64,000 nucleotides of DNA, from the NCBI RefSeq assembly GCF_900155685.1, contig NZ_LT732548.1, positions 1,341,474 through 1,405,473 of the forward strand. Reading direction: 5' to 3'. Origin of the DNA: Paenibacillus bouchesdurhonensis. GTDB lineage: Bacteria; Bacillota; Bacilli; Paenibacillales; Paenibacillaceae. The number at the start of each line of letters is the position of its first letter. Position 1 is the stretch's first letter. This document shows positions 24,906 through 34,311 of this stretch, one piece after another. Both the position numbers and the translations under genes were made by a program. Below the pieces are notes generated by a model. The model was given only the letters and a program-made list of their open reading frames with translations. It had not been told where the DNA came from and ran no database searches.

Positions 24906-26600
24906 TTATGTTCGGAAACGTTCAATCATCGTATGCAGCTTCTCCGATAGGCCGGACAGGAAGCTGGCGGACGCTCCGACCTCCTCCATGGCTGCGAGCT
25001 GTTCTTGGGAAGCCGCGGACATGGTCTGAGCCCGTTCCACATTATGATTGGCGACCGCAACAATATCCTCTATAGATCCTACTAAATGGACGGAACGGTC
25101 GGAAAGCTCCTTGACGTTCGACGCGACTCCCTCGATTGATTTCGCAGTGTATGCGGCAGAGGATTCAATGGCAGAGAAGGATTGGCCCGCATTGCGCACA
25201 AGCTCGGTGCTATGAAGCGTTTCATCCAAGGCCTCGTCCATCGTTTTGCTGCTTAGCTCCATTTGCTGGACAATATAGGCGATGAGGCTAGAAATTTGTT
25301 CAGCCGATTCCACAGATCGTTCGGCTAATTTACGAACCGATGTGGCGACAACGGCGAAGCCCCGTCCTTGTTCCCCAGCCCGGGCTGCTTCTATTGCGGC
25401 ATTCAAGGCAAGCAGATTGGTCTCCGTGGAAATTTCCGTCATTATATCGAGAATGCTTTGAATTTCTTTGGAATGGCTGCCGAGCTCCTGGACAATGGAG
25501 GACAGCTGTTGTATTTTGCGCTCCATTACTTCCATCTGTCCGATGCTAAGGTGAACCGACTCGCGCCCTTGCTTGGAGGCCTCGGAGGACTGCTGAGCCG
25601 ATAGCGCGACAGCTTCGGCTTGGCGGCTAATCTCATCGATTGCCGCTGCCATGCTCTTGATTACGGAGGAGCTGTCCGCCAAGCTTCGCAGCTGCGATTC
25701 GGTGCCTTCCGTCAGCTTCTCTGTCATGTCAGCAGCTTGCTCACTCGCTCTGCCTGTCTGGTCGGCGCTGGCTGATAGCTGCTCGGATGAGGCAGCCACC
25801 TGCATGGACGTCTCATTGACCTCTGTAATAAGCTGCCTTAGACTTGCGGTCATATTCCCGAAATCGCAGGCGAGCCGTCCTACCTCATCCCGGCTTCGGA
25901 TGGCGAGAGGCTGCACGCTCAAATCTCCGGCCGCTACTTTGTTCACTTGCAGCGAAAGCTGCTCGATCGGCCGAATCATCCGGTGGATGAAGAAGTAGAC
26001 GCAGACAGCTCCGGCCAGAAACACCGCAGCACCGATCGCGAAAGGCAGAGTTATGATTTCCCAGGTACGCTCGTGAATGATGGAAGCGTCAAAATTGATG
26101 GTCATTAATCCGACAATCGGGCTCGCTGGATCGTGATTCAGGTAGATCGGCGCATAGCCTGACAATAGCTCTACGCCATCGTATGTATAGACGTCGCTGT
26201 AGACGGAGTGCTTCATATCCCTGATCATATCCTGATCCATCTTTGCTAAGTAAAAGGAATCGCCAGCCGAGTAACCGCGCTCCTGCAAGTATTTGTCGGC
26301 CGCCAAAATTTTGCCGTCCAGGGACAGAATAAAGCTTTCTTTAAATAAGGATTTATGGTCAACTGTCCAATTTAGCTGTTCCTCTACGAGGGGAAGGACG
26401 GATCTGTCGCCTTGAAGCAATTGTTCGATCATTCGGGGATCCACTAGCCCCGTAGTAATATTGGCGCAGCCCAGCACCTCGATGCCGACCGATTTTTGAA
26501 TTTGGCGGTAGGCGGTCTGATAGCTGAATACCCCGATTAAAGCCCCGATTACAAGGAGCAGACTGATGATGGCTAAAGTAATTTTTCGCGCTAATCCCAT
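24906..26600 (-). CDS. Methyl-accepting chemotaxis protein
   Basis: A 564-residue transducer with TAGGAGAAC before the start. Order: TM1 (~7-27), an extracytoplasmic sensor of ~145 residues with a single-Cache-like pattern ([29 protein letters not shown] segment), TM2 (~178-200), HAMP (starting at [11 protein letters not shown]) and the MA signalling domain whose tip reads [20 protein letters not shown]. It couples an unknown ligand to CheA. The C-terminus lacks the NWETF-like CheR-tethering peptide. The upstream gap of about 150 bp is AT-rich. Confidence 0.95.
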   Translation of the reverse strand: MGLARKITLAIISLLLVIGALIGVFSYQTAYRQIQKSVGIEVLGCANITTGLVDPRMIEQLLQGDRSVLPLVEEQLNWTVDHKSLFKESFILSLDGKILAADKYLQERGYSAGDSFYLAKMDQDMIRDMKHSVYSDVYTYDGVELLSGYAPIYLNHDPASPIVGLMTINFDASIIHERTWEIITLPFAIGAAVFLAGAVCVYFFIHRMIRPIEQLSLQVNKVAAGDLSVQPLAIRSRDEVGRLACDFGNMTASLRQLITEVNETSMQVAASSEQLSASADQTGRASEQAADMTEKLTEGTESQLRSLADSSSVIKSMAAAIDEISRQAEAVALSAQQSSEASKQGRESVHLSIGQMEVMERKIQQLSSIVQELGSHSKEIQSILDIMTEISTETNLLALNAAIEAARAGEQGRGFAVVATSVRKLAERSVESAEQISSLIAYIVQQMELSSKTMDEALDETLHSTELVRNAGQSFSAIESSAAYTAKSIEGVASNVKELSDRSVHLVGSIEDIVAVANHNVERAQTMSAASQEQLAAMEEVGASASFLSGLSEKLHTMIERFRT

Positions 26601-26749
26601 GCTGTTGCAGTTCTCCTATCCTAAAAATTATAATTTTGATGTATATACATTTATTATAAATCTGAAATGTTTGCTGAATAATAACGACAAGTATCTAAAT
26701 GTGTCAAAAAAACAACTATTGAGAATAAATTCACAAGGAGGGGTGATCT

Positions 26750-27319
26750 ATGTCACCAGAAGGGGAGAAATGGCGTCTCTTTGTTGCTATCCCACTGCCA
26801 AATCCCGTCAAGGAGCGACTTCATGACTGGTGCCTGAAGCAGCAAAATGACTTGAAGTTTCGCAAGTGGGTGCATCCTGCGGATTATCATATTACCGTTC
26901 AGTTCCTTGGAGATACTCCGGCAGGGCGGATAGCTCCTATGCTCGGAGCCCTTCGGGAGGCAGCATCCGAGGTGGAGCCCTTTCGACTGGAGGCAGCCGG
27001 CGTCGGAGTATTCGGCCCGCCAACCCGGCCCCGCGTATTGTGGAGCGGCCTGCAAGGGGACTTAATTTCCCTGCACCGTCTTCATAGCCGGGTAACTGCG
27101 GGAAATATTAAGCTGGGTTACGTACCCGAGGAGCGGCCCTATGCCCCGCATATCACGTTGGCACGCAAATTTTCAGAGGACGCCAAGCTGCAGGAGCCAT
27201 TGTTAAATAAAGGATTATCCTTTGGGGATTGGACAAATGACACCATTTTGGTGTATCGTACTAGGGTAACCGTAAGTCCGATGTATGAGGTAGTAGGGAT
27301 CGTATCTTTAAAGAAATGA
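26750..27319 (+). CDS. thpR: RNA 2',3'-cyclic phosphodiesterase ThpR
   Basis: A 189-residue 2H phosphoesterase. The two catalytic H-x-T-x motifs are YHITVQFLG near residue 44 and YAPHITLARKF near residue 130. The enzyme opens 2',3'-cyclic phosphates on RNA; older annotations call it 2'-5' RNA ligase. AAGGAGGGG precedes the ATG, making this start firm. It is a single-gene unit with its own terminator. Confidence 0.93.
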   Translation: MSPEGEKWRLFVAIPLPNPVKERLHDWCLKQQNDLKFRKWVHPADYHITVQFLGDTPAGRIAPMLGALREAASEVEPFRLEAAGVGVFGPPTRPRVLWSGLQGDLISLHRLHSRVTAGNIKLGYVPEERPYAPHITLARKFSEDAKLQEPLLNKGLSFGDWTNDTILVYRTRVTVSPMYEVVGIVSLKK

Positions 27320-27365
27320 ATCCCCTGTTTCTCCGTTAGTTGCTGATTGCAGAGTCGTTATAAGG

Positions 27366-27394
27366 AGAGCCTTCCTTTTCGGAAGGCTCTTTAT
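27366..27394 (+). terminator. Terminator after thpR
   Basis: AGAGCCTTCC and GGAAGGCTCT form a perfect 10-bp stem with loop TTTTC; TTTATG follows. It lies 46 bases after the stop codon. Confidence 0.8.
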
Positions 27395-27489
27395 GTGGAA
27401 ATTTTTAGAGAGAAAGTATTCAAAACCTCTTTTTTCGGTTACATAGTTGAAAGAATCATTTCAGAGATACTGTAATTGTGGGAGGCCAT

Positions 27490-28347
27490 ATGTATATTTT
27501 CAAACAGAATCGTTATGTCACGCTTTTAATTAGTGCTCTTCTAGTATGTTCAGGGTCGATTTCATTATTATGGGGTCGCATGGATCATAATCAAAATCGT
27601 GTTCGTCCAATCGAGCTTTCATCAAATAGTATGTCCGTTTTCGTAAAGCAGCAGGAACGTAATACTGCCGTGAATATGAACGCATCTCTGAATCAGGAGA
27701 GGCGTATTTATCGACCCATCGCACCATTGATTTCTAGACTGCCGATGAAGAAACAAGGCGAATCCGAGACAAGCCAAAGTTATCAGCTTTTGTTCACGCG
27801 CAACCTGATAGCATCAGAGCATGCTCTGATGCAAGGGAATGCGGTAGAGGCTGAGGCGGCTGCACAAGCAGTAGAAGCATTAGAAACAGTAGATATGTCT
27901 CATCCCCCCAACCAAATATACTTCACCCGTACAGAACTACTTAGCCAGGCAGACAAGGATCAGGCGACCTGGAACTACGTTCTGAAGGATGAAGAACTGC
28001 ATCTCCTTCACAAAATAGTGATGGCAGAAGCAGAGGGTGAACCGTACGAAGGCAAAGTGGCAGTCGCCAACGTTGTCTTAAACCGGCTACGGTCCGCCAA
28101 TTACCCCGACACGATTAAGGAAGTTATCTACCAGAAATCTCAATTTAGTCCTGTACAGAACGGAAGGATGGATCGGGTTACTCCTAACGAGGATTCTATT
28201 CGTGCTGTAACGGAAGCTTTGCATGGCCGCAAGGAAGTGTCCGATGACACTTATTATTTCCTGTCGCTGTCTTTAGCTACGGATTTAACGGTTGCGCGCA
28301 CGAAGAGTAAATCAAAGGAGATTGGGAACCATACCTTCTATAAATAA
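27490..28347 (+). CDS. SleB-like cell wall hydrolase
   Basis: A 285-residue protein from ATG 27490, preceded by GGGAGG. The N-terminus has a signal-anchor (residues ~10-28). After a linker of low conservation the C-terminal ~110 residues match the Hydrolase_2/SleB domain: LLHKIVMAEAEGEPYEGKVAVANVVLNRL, with the catalytic-type Glu of MAEAEGEP, then SQFSPVQNG and a terminal IGNHTFY. SleB and CwlJ relatives cut spore cortex or vegetative peptidoglycan. The chain lacks the N-terminal peptidoglycan-binding domain of true SleB, so a vegetative role is possible. The 3' end overlaps the convergent glycosyltransferase gene by 10 bases. Confidence 0.85.
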   Translation: MYIFKQNRYVTLLISALLVCSGSISLLWGRMDHNQNRVRPIELSSNSMSVFVKQQERNTAVNMNASLNQERRIYRPIAPLISRLPMKKQGESETSQSYQLLFTRNLIASEHALMQGNAVEAEAAAQAVEALETVDMSHPPNQIYFTRTELLSQADKDQATWNYVLKDEELHLLHKIVMAEAEGEPYEGKVAVANVVLNRLRSANYPDTIKEVIYQKSQFSPVQNGRMDRVTPNEDSIRAVTEALHGRKEVSDDTYYFLSLSLATDLTVARTKSKSKEIGNHTFYK

Positions 28348-29492
28348 ACATAATCTAGCTTTGCCTGAGTGGAAGGCTTTTGAAGCAAGCTGATCACGTC
28401 TTTGGCGCAGCGATCCGGCTTATACACCGGGCGGCGCAGCGGACTTACCTTATCGGACATCTGGCTCATCTGCGACGGCTCGGTAATCGACATGAACCAT
28501 TGATCAATGATCTCGGGAGAGGACAGCTCCATGCCGAATCCATGACTGACGAAATATTCGCGGTTTTTCTCTTCCTGTCCGGGAATCGATTCAAAGAACA
28601 GCATCGGTATGTCCTTGGCCAGTCCCTCAGTGCATGTCATGCCGCCGGGCTTCGTTATCAAAATATCCGAGGCGTCCATCCATTTGCTGACCTCATGGGT
28701 ATGGCCAATGATGGTAATGTTCTCATGCTGCAATGCTGGACAAGCACGCAGCTTCTCAGCCAGCTTCTCATTGCTTCCGGTACAGCAAATGATCTGTACC
28801 TTGCTGCGCCAAGCCAAGAGCTTGTCGATCAATTCATCCTTCAGCAGCAGCCCCCAACCGCCTCCCATAACGAGTACGGTCGGCATTTGCCTAATGCCGA
28901 GCTCTCTTCTTGCCGAGGCTTTATCCTGGATGCTCCAGAAATTAGGGTGAACCGGTATTCCGGTTACCTGGACGGCCTCGGGACTGACTCCACGCTGCAA
29001 GAGCAACTGCTTGACCTCTGGCGTGGAGACGAGATATTGATCTACTTCGGGACTAATCCAGGCGCCATGGGCATCGTAATCAGTGATCAGCGTATAAAGA
29101 GGGACGCGAAGTCCTGAGGCGCGAAGCCTGGCGACTACGGCATTCGGAATTGGATGCGTGCAGATAATGACATCCGGCTGCAGCTGCCTGATCACTTGTG
29201 AAGCATGATGATAGAACATTTTATGAAGGGCCAATCGGGTTAGTCGACCGACCGGCTTTTCGTATTTTTTGCGATAGAGCATTCCCACTAGGGCTGGACT
29301 CGTATTTACGGTAACCCGGTAAGCAGACAAAATCCACGGGGCGACAATCGGATTAAGGAATGAGCCGAGTTCCATTACTTTCGTCTTCGTCTCGGGGCAT
29401 AATTTCTTAATACCTGCAGCCAGGGCATGACCGGCTTGGGTATGACCGCGGCCGAACCCCTCCGATAAAATCAGCACTCGTTTCTTGGACAT
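28338..29492 (-). CDS. GT28-type glycosyltransferase (UgtP/MGDG synthase-like)
   Basis: A 384-residue protein with the MGDG-synthase N-domain (LILSEGFGRGHTQAGHAL) and a GT28 C-domain (VLVMGGGWG, IIGHTHEVSKWMDASDILITKPGGMTCTEGL, which is the nucleotide-sugar site). Relatives transfer glucose or galactose from UDP-sugars to diacylglycerol, giving glycolipids and the lipoteichoic acid anchor. Which lipid is made here cannot be told from sequence. The SleB-like gene overlaps its 3' end convergently. Start has GGTGATATC-type spacing in front. Confidence 0.88.
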   Translation of the reverse strand: MSKKRVLILSEGFGRGHTQAGHALAAGIKKLCPETKTKVMELGSFLNPIVAPWILSAYRVTVNTSPALVGMLYRKKYEKPVGRLTRLALHKMFYHHASQVIRQLQPDVIICTHPIPNAVVARLRASGLRVPLYTLITDYDAHGAWISPEVDQYLVSTPEVKQLLLQRGVSPEAVQVTGIPVHPNFWSIQDKASARRELGIRQMPTVLVMGGGWGLLLKDELIDKLLAWRSKVQIICCTGSNEKLAEKLRACPALQHENITIIGHTHEVSKWMDASDILITKPGGMTCTEGLAKDIPMLFFESIPGQEEKNREYFVSHGFGMELSSPEIIDQWFMSITEPSQMSQMSDKVSPLRRPVYKPDRCAKDVISLLQKPSTQAKLDYVYL

Positions 29493-29517
29493 GATATCAC
29501 CTGCTTTAAGAATAGAT

Positions 29518-29541
29518 CCGTCCCTATGGGGGCGGTTTTTT
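29518..29541 (+). terminator. Plus-strand terminator-like hairpin upstream of the GT28 gene
   Basis: CCGTCCC and GGGGCGG pair over 7 bp with one T-G wobble, a 4-base loop, and TTTTTTC. No plus-strand gene ends nearby; the nearest is the SleB-like gene 1.2 kb to the left, so a long 3' extension antisense to the GT28 gene would end here. Confidence 0.55.
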
Positions 29542-29711
29542 CTTATCTGGATAAGACATAACGTTAATACCTGGTTCTAGTTTAAAAGGTTGTGATATGA
29601 AACAAAAGAGCCTGCAGACTGGTCGATAGCTGGACTTAAGTCGGGGAAAGACAGCTGAAATAAAAAAAACTTGCAAAGAAATAATCGAAGTGATAAAGTG
29701 AAAAATGACCG

Positions 29712-29738
29712 ATTGACCGAAATGGATTTTTGGTCAAT
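29712..29738. promoter_or_regulatory. Inverted repeat upstream of tetR-yhgE, candidate operator
   Basis: ATTGACCGAAAT and TTTTTGGTCAAT match at ten of twelve positions as inverted arms; the core is TTGACC...GGTCAA. An extra TGACC lies immediately to the left. A palindrome about 80 bp before a TetR-family gene is most often its own operator. Confidence 0.55.
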
Positions 29739-29816
29739 TTCTAAAATAACGTGAATATTGCAATCGAAGAGGAGTTTCCTGTTCGATGAAATATTCCAAC
29801 TAAGGAGGTGAAGATC

Positions 29817-30392
29817 ATGGCAGTAGACCGCAGACAGCAGGTTATCGATGCGGCAGAGAAATCCTTTGCCTTGTTCGGATATAAGGCAACGACGATGGAT
29901 CAGGTCGCCAAAATAGCGAATGTGGCAAAAGGGACGATCTATACTTTTTTTACGAATAAGGAAGAGCTCTTCGATGAAATCCTTCGTTCCGTCATCTTGG
30001 AAATGAAGCGAATCACCGAGAAGGATGTTCGCGAGGATAAATCCTTCTTCGAGAATGTATATCAGAGCATGGATTCGCTTCTGGAATTCAGGCGTGAGCA
30101 TGAGCTGCTGATCAAGCTGTTCCAAGAGGTGCGTGATTTTGGCACGCCTCAAGCCCGGGAAGGCCTGCAGCGGATTGAGAATGAGATTCTGAGCTATTTG
30201 GAAAATCAAATTATGCGCGCGGTTCAGCGCAGGGAGATCCGCTCGCTGGATCCGAAAATAGTCTCCTTCGTGATGATCAAGCTGTATATTGCGCTCACCT
30301 CGGAGTGGAATAAGCATGGGGAACCGCTAAGCAAGGAACAGATCAAGGAATTCGTTCGCATTTTTCTGTCCGGGGGATTATCCCCGGAATGA
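29817..30392 (+). CDS. TetR/AcrR family transcriptional regulator
   Basis: ATG 29817 follows TAAGGAGGTGA and gives 191 residues. The N-terminal helix-turn-helix is standard: VIDAAEKSFALFGYKATTMDQVAKIANVAKGTIYTFFTNKEELF is the DNA-binding block (residues ~8-51). The remainder is the variable ligand-binding domain. It sits 78 bp before yhgE in the same direction, the usual tetR-yhgE arrangement, so it probably represses that gene and itself through the upstream inverted repeat. Ligand unknown. Confidence 0.93.
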   Translation: MAVDRRQQVIDAAEKSFALFGYKATTMDQVAKIANVAKGTIYTFFTNKEELFDEILRSVILEMKRITEKDVREDKSFFENVYQSMDSLLEFRREHELLIKLFQEVRDFGTPQAREGLQRIENEILSYLENQIMRAVQRREIRSLDPKIVSFVMIKLYIALTSEWNKHGEPLSKEQIKEFVRIFLSGGLSPE

Positions 30393-30470
30393 TTGCCAGT
30401 GGTTTAGAGGGCGGGAGAGCTAAAAATATATAAAGACAATAGATACAGAGAAATAAAGGAGAGAAGCCAA

Positions 30471-32648
30471 ATGAAATCAATGTCGGTGTTTTTTAAGGAT
30501 TTGGGAGCTTCTTTCAAAAAGCCAAAAGTGATTATCCCAATACTGGTCGTTCTGTTCATCCCTGTGCTGTACAGCGGCATGTTCCTGACGGCATTCTGGG
30601 ATCCTTACGGTAAAATGAACGAGCTCCCCGTTGCTGTAGTCAATGAAGATACCGGTGCCGAGTATGAAGGCAAGTCGCTGCAGGTCGGCGAAGACTTGGT
30701 CGCCGAGTTGAAGAAGAGCGATGACTTCTCCTGGAGGTTCGTTACCCGTGAAGAAGCGGACAAAGGGATGAAGAATGACGAATATTATATGACGATCGTT
30801 ATTCCCGGAGATTTCTCATCCAAAGCAACTACGTTGATGGATGATCATCCGCAGCCAGCGAAGCTCGTGTTCGAGCCGAATGAAGGATACAATTTCCTTG
30901 CTTCGCAAATCGGCGGAACCGCCGTAAAGGAAATTAAAGCCAAGGTGTCGGCGAAAGTAACGGAAGCTTATACAGAAACCCTGTTTGAACAGGTTGAGAA
31001 AATATCCGGCGGATTAGGTGACGCAGGCACGGGAGCAAGCACGATTAACGATGGCGCCGCGCAGCTTGATGAAGGTGCGCTGAAGCTGAAGGAGAATCTG
31101 GCCAAACTGGTCGAGGGGACGAATAAGCTGCAAAATGGCGTAGCTCCCCTGGAAGAAGGGGCTGTAACTCTTAGCCAAGGCGCTAAAGAGCTTAAAGGCG
31201 GGGCTTCCGGCCTCGCGAGCGGCCTAGAGCAGTTGTCTGCGGCGCAGAAGCAGCTGGAGGATGGCGCGGTTAAGGCGCAGGAAGGCGGAGTGCAGCTGCA
31301 AACAGGCCTACAGGCCTCCCTGCAAGGAGCCGAGAAGCTGCAAGCGGGACTGACTGCTGCTGAGCAGGGTAGCGCTAAGCTGCAAACCGGGCTTGAGGCA
31401 TCGCTCGAAGGCAGCGGTCAAGTAGCCGAAGGGGCTAAAGGCGTTGCCCAGGGCCTGGAGCAGCTTGCCAAGGCGAGCCCTGACCTGGCTGCCAATCCGG
31501 AGGTGCAGAAGCTGCTCGCCGCAAGCAAAGCGGTGGCTGAAGGCAGCGGGCAGGTTGCTGCGGGCCAGCAGGAGCTGCTTCAAGGCGCGCGTGAGCTGCA
31601 TGGCGCCCAGGGCCAGCTGCAGCAGGGCAGCGTGCAATTAGTGCAAGGCCAGCAGCAGCTTGCAGAAGGCGCAAGCCAATTGACTGCAGGGCAAGCGCAG
31701 CTATCGAGCGGGCTGAAGCAATTCGGCGCTAAGCTGTCGGAAGCCGCTGCTGGAGGCCAAAGCTTGGCAAGCGGCGCAGCGCAGCTGAGCGGCGGTGCCG
31801 AGAAGCTGCAGGGCGGCGTAGGCCAATTGTCCGGCGGCGTCAGCACGATTGCCAGCGGCTCCAAGCAACTGGCGGGTGGTGCCAGCGAACTGAAGGAAGG
31901 CATGGATAAATTGGCCTCCGGCTCTGAGGAGCTCGCAGGCAAGCTGAATGAAGCTGCGGAACAAACGTCCAGCGTGAAGAAGAGCGATGAACTGGTCAAT
32001 ATGTACGCGCAGCCGATTGAGATCGAAGAGCATAAATTAAACGAGGTTCCGAACTACGGTACAGGCTTTTCGCCGTATTTCCTATCACTCGGCCTGTTTG
32101 TCGGAGCATTGATCTCTACGCTCGTTGTTCCGATCAGAGGCTCATCCGTGGCCGAGGCTACCGGTTGGAACCGCTTTGTGAGCCGGGCCCTTGCCTTTAC
32201 AGGGATGAGTTTTGTCCAATCGATCCTATCGGCGGCACTCGTGCTGTATGTGCTTAAGCTTGAAGTGCAAAGCGTACCGCTGTTCTATCTGTTCACATTC
32301 GTAACCAGCTTAAGTTTCATGTTCATCATTCAGGCTCTGGTTACTTGGCTGGACAATCCAGGACGATTCCTGGCGATCCTTATCCTGATCTTCCAGCTGA
32401 CGACAAGCGCCGGCACATTCCCGCTTGAGCTGATTCCGGATTGGATGAAGGTTCTCAATCCCCTGCTTCCAATGACTTACAGCGTTCTTGGCTACAAAGC
32501 CGTAATTTCCAGCGGGGAGTTCGCGATTGCTTGGCAGAATATCGGTGTATTGGCGAGCTTTGGCGTTGTGTTCCTAGCCATCACTATGCTGTACTTCTTG
32601 CGTCGAGAGCACAGTAAGGCAGCGAGCATCGTGCCAGTCGAGGTTTAA
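30471..32648 (+). CDS. YhgE/Pip family membrane protein
   Basis: A 725-residue protein preceded by AAGGAGAGAAG. The N-terminus has one transmembrane helix (~20-40) followed by the YhgE/Pip domain (LPVAVVNEDTGAEYEGKSLQVGEDL). Residues ~190-510 are about 25 imperfect repeats of the type L-x-x-G-x-x-x-L, rich in Gln, Ala and Gly, likely a long extracellular coiled coil. The C-terminus has about five to six helices of the ABC-2 permease type, with FYLFTFVTSLSFMFI and GTFPLELIPDWM. Lactococcal Pip is a phage receptor and Listeria/Bacillus YhgE relate to protein secretion (ESX/T7SS-like EsaA); the native task here is unknown. Ends with a strong terminator. Confidence 0.9.
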   Translation: MKSMSVFFKDLGASFKKPKVIIPILVVLFIPVLYSGMFLTAFWDPYGKMNELPVAVVNEDTGAEYEGKSLQVGEDLVAELKKSDDFSWRFVTREEADKGMKNDEYYMTIVIPGDFSSKATTLMDDHPQPAKLVFEPNEGYNFLASQIGGTAVKEIKAKVSAKVTEAYTETLFEQVEKISGGLGDAGTGASTINDGAAQLDEGALKLKENLAKLVEGTNKLQNGVAPLEEGAVTLSQGAKELKGGASGLASGLEQLSAAQKQLEDGAVKAQEGGVQLQTGLQASLQGAEKLQAGLTAAEQGSAKLQTGLEASLEGSGQVAEGAKGVAQGLEQLAKASPDLAANPEVQKLLAASKAVAEGSGQVAAGQQELLQGARELHGAQGQLQQGSVQLVQGQQQLAEGASQLTAGQAQLSSGLKQFGAKLSEAAAGGQSLASGAAQLSGGAEKLQGGVGQLSGGVSTIASGSKQLAGGASELKEGMDKLASGSEELAGKLNEAAEQTSSVKKSDELVNMYAQPIEIEEHKLNEVPNYGTGFSPYFLSLGLFVGALISTLVVPIRGSSVAEATGWNRFVSRALAFTGMSFVQSILSAALVLYVLKLEVQSVPLFYLFTFVTSLSFMFIIQALVTWLDNPGRFLAILILIFQLTTSAGTFPLELIPDWMKVLNPLLPMTYSVLGYKAVISSGEFAIAWQNIGVLASFGVVFLAITMLYFLRREHSKAASIVPVEV

Positions 32649-32700
32649 GCTGGTTCGCATTGCACTTGTCATAATCTCATACTATTTGGATGAAAAGACA

Positions 32701-32745
32701 GCCCAAAGCGGGGGATTACCCCGCTTCGGGCTGTGCTGTTTTTTT
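32701..32745 (+). terminator. Terminator after yhgE, overlapping the end of the bactofilin gene
   Basis: GCCCAAAGCGGGG and CCCCGCTTCGGGC form a 13-bp stem with one mismatch; a run of eight T follows at 32738. The hairpin includes the stop codon of the convergent bactofilin gene. Confidence 0.85.
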
Positions 32746-33132
32746 GGACTTTTTAATAGGCTCGGCTGCGGGAATCGTTGCGGCTGCCGCCTTCTCCATT
32801 TTGCTGCTGCCGTTTAACAGGCCGCCTTCTGTAATGACGAGTTTTGCTACATTTACATTCCCTTCAACCAGTCCGCTGCTCGAAATCGTTAGCCGGCCTT
32901 GCGAGGTAACATCGCCAATGACTTTGCCAGCTACCACGATATCCGCGCCATTGATATTCGAGTAAGCTTCCCCGGTTTCACCGATAACTACCTGCCCCTG
33001 ACAATGAATCTCACCATGGAATGAACCTTCGATCCGCAGGTTTGCTTCGCATTCCAATTTTCCTTCGGCATTGCTGCCCTGTCCAATTAAAGTGCCTTGC
33101 CAGCCGCCTGTTTTTTTATGATCCTTGAACAT
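32716..33132 (-). CDS. Bactofilin (polymer-forming cytoskeletal protein), copy 1
   Basis: A 138-residue protein with the bactofilin beta-helix core: GQGSNAEGKLECEANLRIEGSFHGEIHC and repeated G-x-V/I-x-G-x-V/I strands such as VIGETGEAYSNINGADIVVAGKVIGDV. The ends are short and charged (KKSKKTAQPEAG). Bactofilins self-assemble into filaments without nucleotides, often on the membrane, and place cell-wall enzymes. It lies 32 bp downstream of an M23 peptidase gene, and the same peptidase-bactofilin pair recurs at 42.2-43.6 kb. Confidence 0.92.
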   Translation of the reverse strand: MFKDHKKTGGWQGTLIGQGSNAEGKLECEANLRIEGSFHGEIHCQGQVVIGETGEAYSNINGADIVVAGKVIGDVTSQGRLTISSSGLVEGNVNVAKLVITEGGLLNGSSKMEKAAAATIPAAEPIKKSKKTAQPEAG

Positions 33133-33164
33133 ATCATTTATCCTCCGTTCATAAATGGGATGTA

Positions 33165-34133
33165 TTATTGCAAGTAAGAGAGCGGATTGACCTTCTTGTC
33201 CCCCTTCGCAATCTCGAAATGCAAATGCGGCCCTGTGCTTCTGCCGGTATTGCCTAATTTTGCAATGTTTTCCCCTTTTCTTACCGCATCTCCTTCGGAA
33301 ACCTGAATCTCACTCAGATGCATATACCAGCTTTGCAGTCCATTCGGATGTTGGATTATAATGTACTTGCCTCTTGAACGATTGTTCTCCGCTGCAATGA
33401 CTTTTCCGGCTGCCGCAGCGTAAATTGGGTCTCCAACCTTGCCGGAGATGTCAATGCCGGCGTGAAAAGCCGCCTTCCCCGTAAACGGGTCGGTTCGGTA
33501 ACCGAAGTTCGATGTAAGGCGGGTGGACAGCGTGGGCCATTCCGAAGGTGTTCCAGAAATGGAATACTCCGTTTGTTTGGCCTTTTGGAGTGTTGAAGGC
33601 ACATTCTTCTCAATTTCATCCAGCATTTCGCTGATTGCCAGGAAATCGTCACGCGTCTCCTGAGCCAATTCTCCAATTTCCTGATCATGTACGGCAATAA
33701 ATTCGCCGCCTTTTCCTAAGGATTCGTCCCAGGACAGGGAGGACAGCCTGCCGGAACCGCCCTGGCTTCCATATTTATCTATAAAATTTTGCAGTTCGGC
33801 TTCAAGCTCATTTACCCGCTCCATACGATTCATCAACTCTTTGGATTGTCCAGATAAAGTAATGACCTGGCTTTGCAGCCGATCTATCGCTTCATTCTTG
33901 TCTGTGACGACGGCTTCGAATTTAAGATTTTGCAGTCTGAGCGTGTCCTCCAAGCGTGCAATGGTATTCTCCGATTGGATTTGCAGGCTGACAATGAGAC
34001 TGGAAATGGATAGGAGGGCGACGATGGGCACGGCAATGACAAACGGTTTCGATACCTGGATTTGCTTAACAGGCTGATTCGCTTCCCGCAGAACAAGCAG
34101 TGTCATGCGATGGGGTAAACTAGCACTTCTCAT
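33165..34133 (-). CDS. M23 family metallopeptidase with membrane anchor, copy 1
   Basis: A 322-residue protein with AAGGAGATG before the start. Order: short cytoplasmic tail, a transmembrane helix (~30-50), a coiled coil (~55-120) and an M23/LytM domain at the C-terminus. The zinc and catalytic motifs are intact: FHAGIDI (H-x3-D) near residue 226 and GPHLHFEI (H-x-H) near residue 305. It should cut peptide cross-links of peptidoglycan outside the membrane. Bactofilin-linked M23 enzymes set helical shape in Helicobacter, so a shape or division-site role guided by the adjacent bactofilin is inferred. Confidence 0.93.
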   Translation of the reverse strand: MRSASLPHRMTLLVLREANQPVKQIQVSKPFVIAVPIVALLSISSLIVSLQIQSENTIARLEDTLRLQNLKFEAVVTDKNEAIDRLQSQVITLSGQSKELMNRMERVNELEAELQNFIDKYGSQGGSGRLSSLSWDESLGKGGEFIAVHDQEIGELAQETRDDFLAISEMLDEIEKNVPSTLQKAKQTEYSISGTPSEWPTLSTRLTSNFGYRTDPFTGKAAFHAGIDISGKVGDPIYAAAAGKVIAAENNRSRGKYIIIQHPNGLQSWYMHLSEIQVSEGDAVRKGENIAKLGNTGRSTGPHLHFEIAKGDKKVNPLSYLQ

Positions 34134-34311
34134 GGCATCTCCTTCCCGTATATTTGGTAGCTTCTACTACTTTATCTATTCTCATGTCTCTTAAAACATG
34201 TCAAAAAAGTCATCTTGTCTCATATAGTTCATGCTGTAAATAAACGAGCGGCAGATGAATGAATAATTTGGGAGTACCTTGGCTAATGCTGAGTGGAGGA
34301 AGGTGAAGCAG

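Larger units (their letters stand above)
29493..29816. other. 324-bp intergenic region between GT28 and tetR genes
   Basis: It contains a plus-strand terminator-like hairpin at 29518-29541 and the inverted repeat at 29712-29738. The middle is AT-rich and should hold the divergent promoters. An 80-codon-scale minus frame across the tetR start is a shadow, not a gene. Confidence 0.55.

Noticed and set aside
29577-30317. 246-codon minus frame across the tetR gene
   Set aside because: It is antisense to a clear TetR regulator, lacks a ribosome binding site and covers the promoter region.
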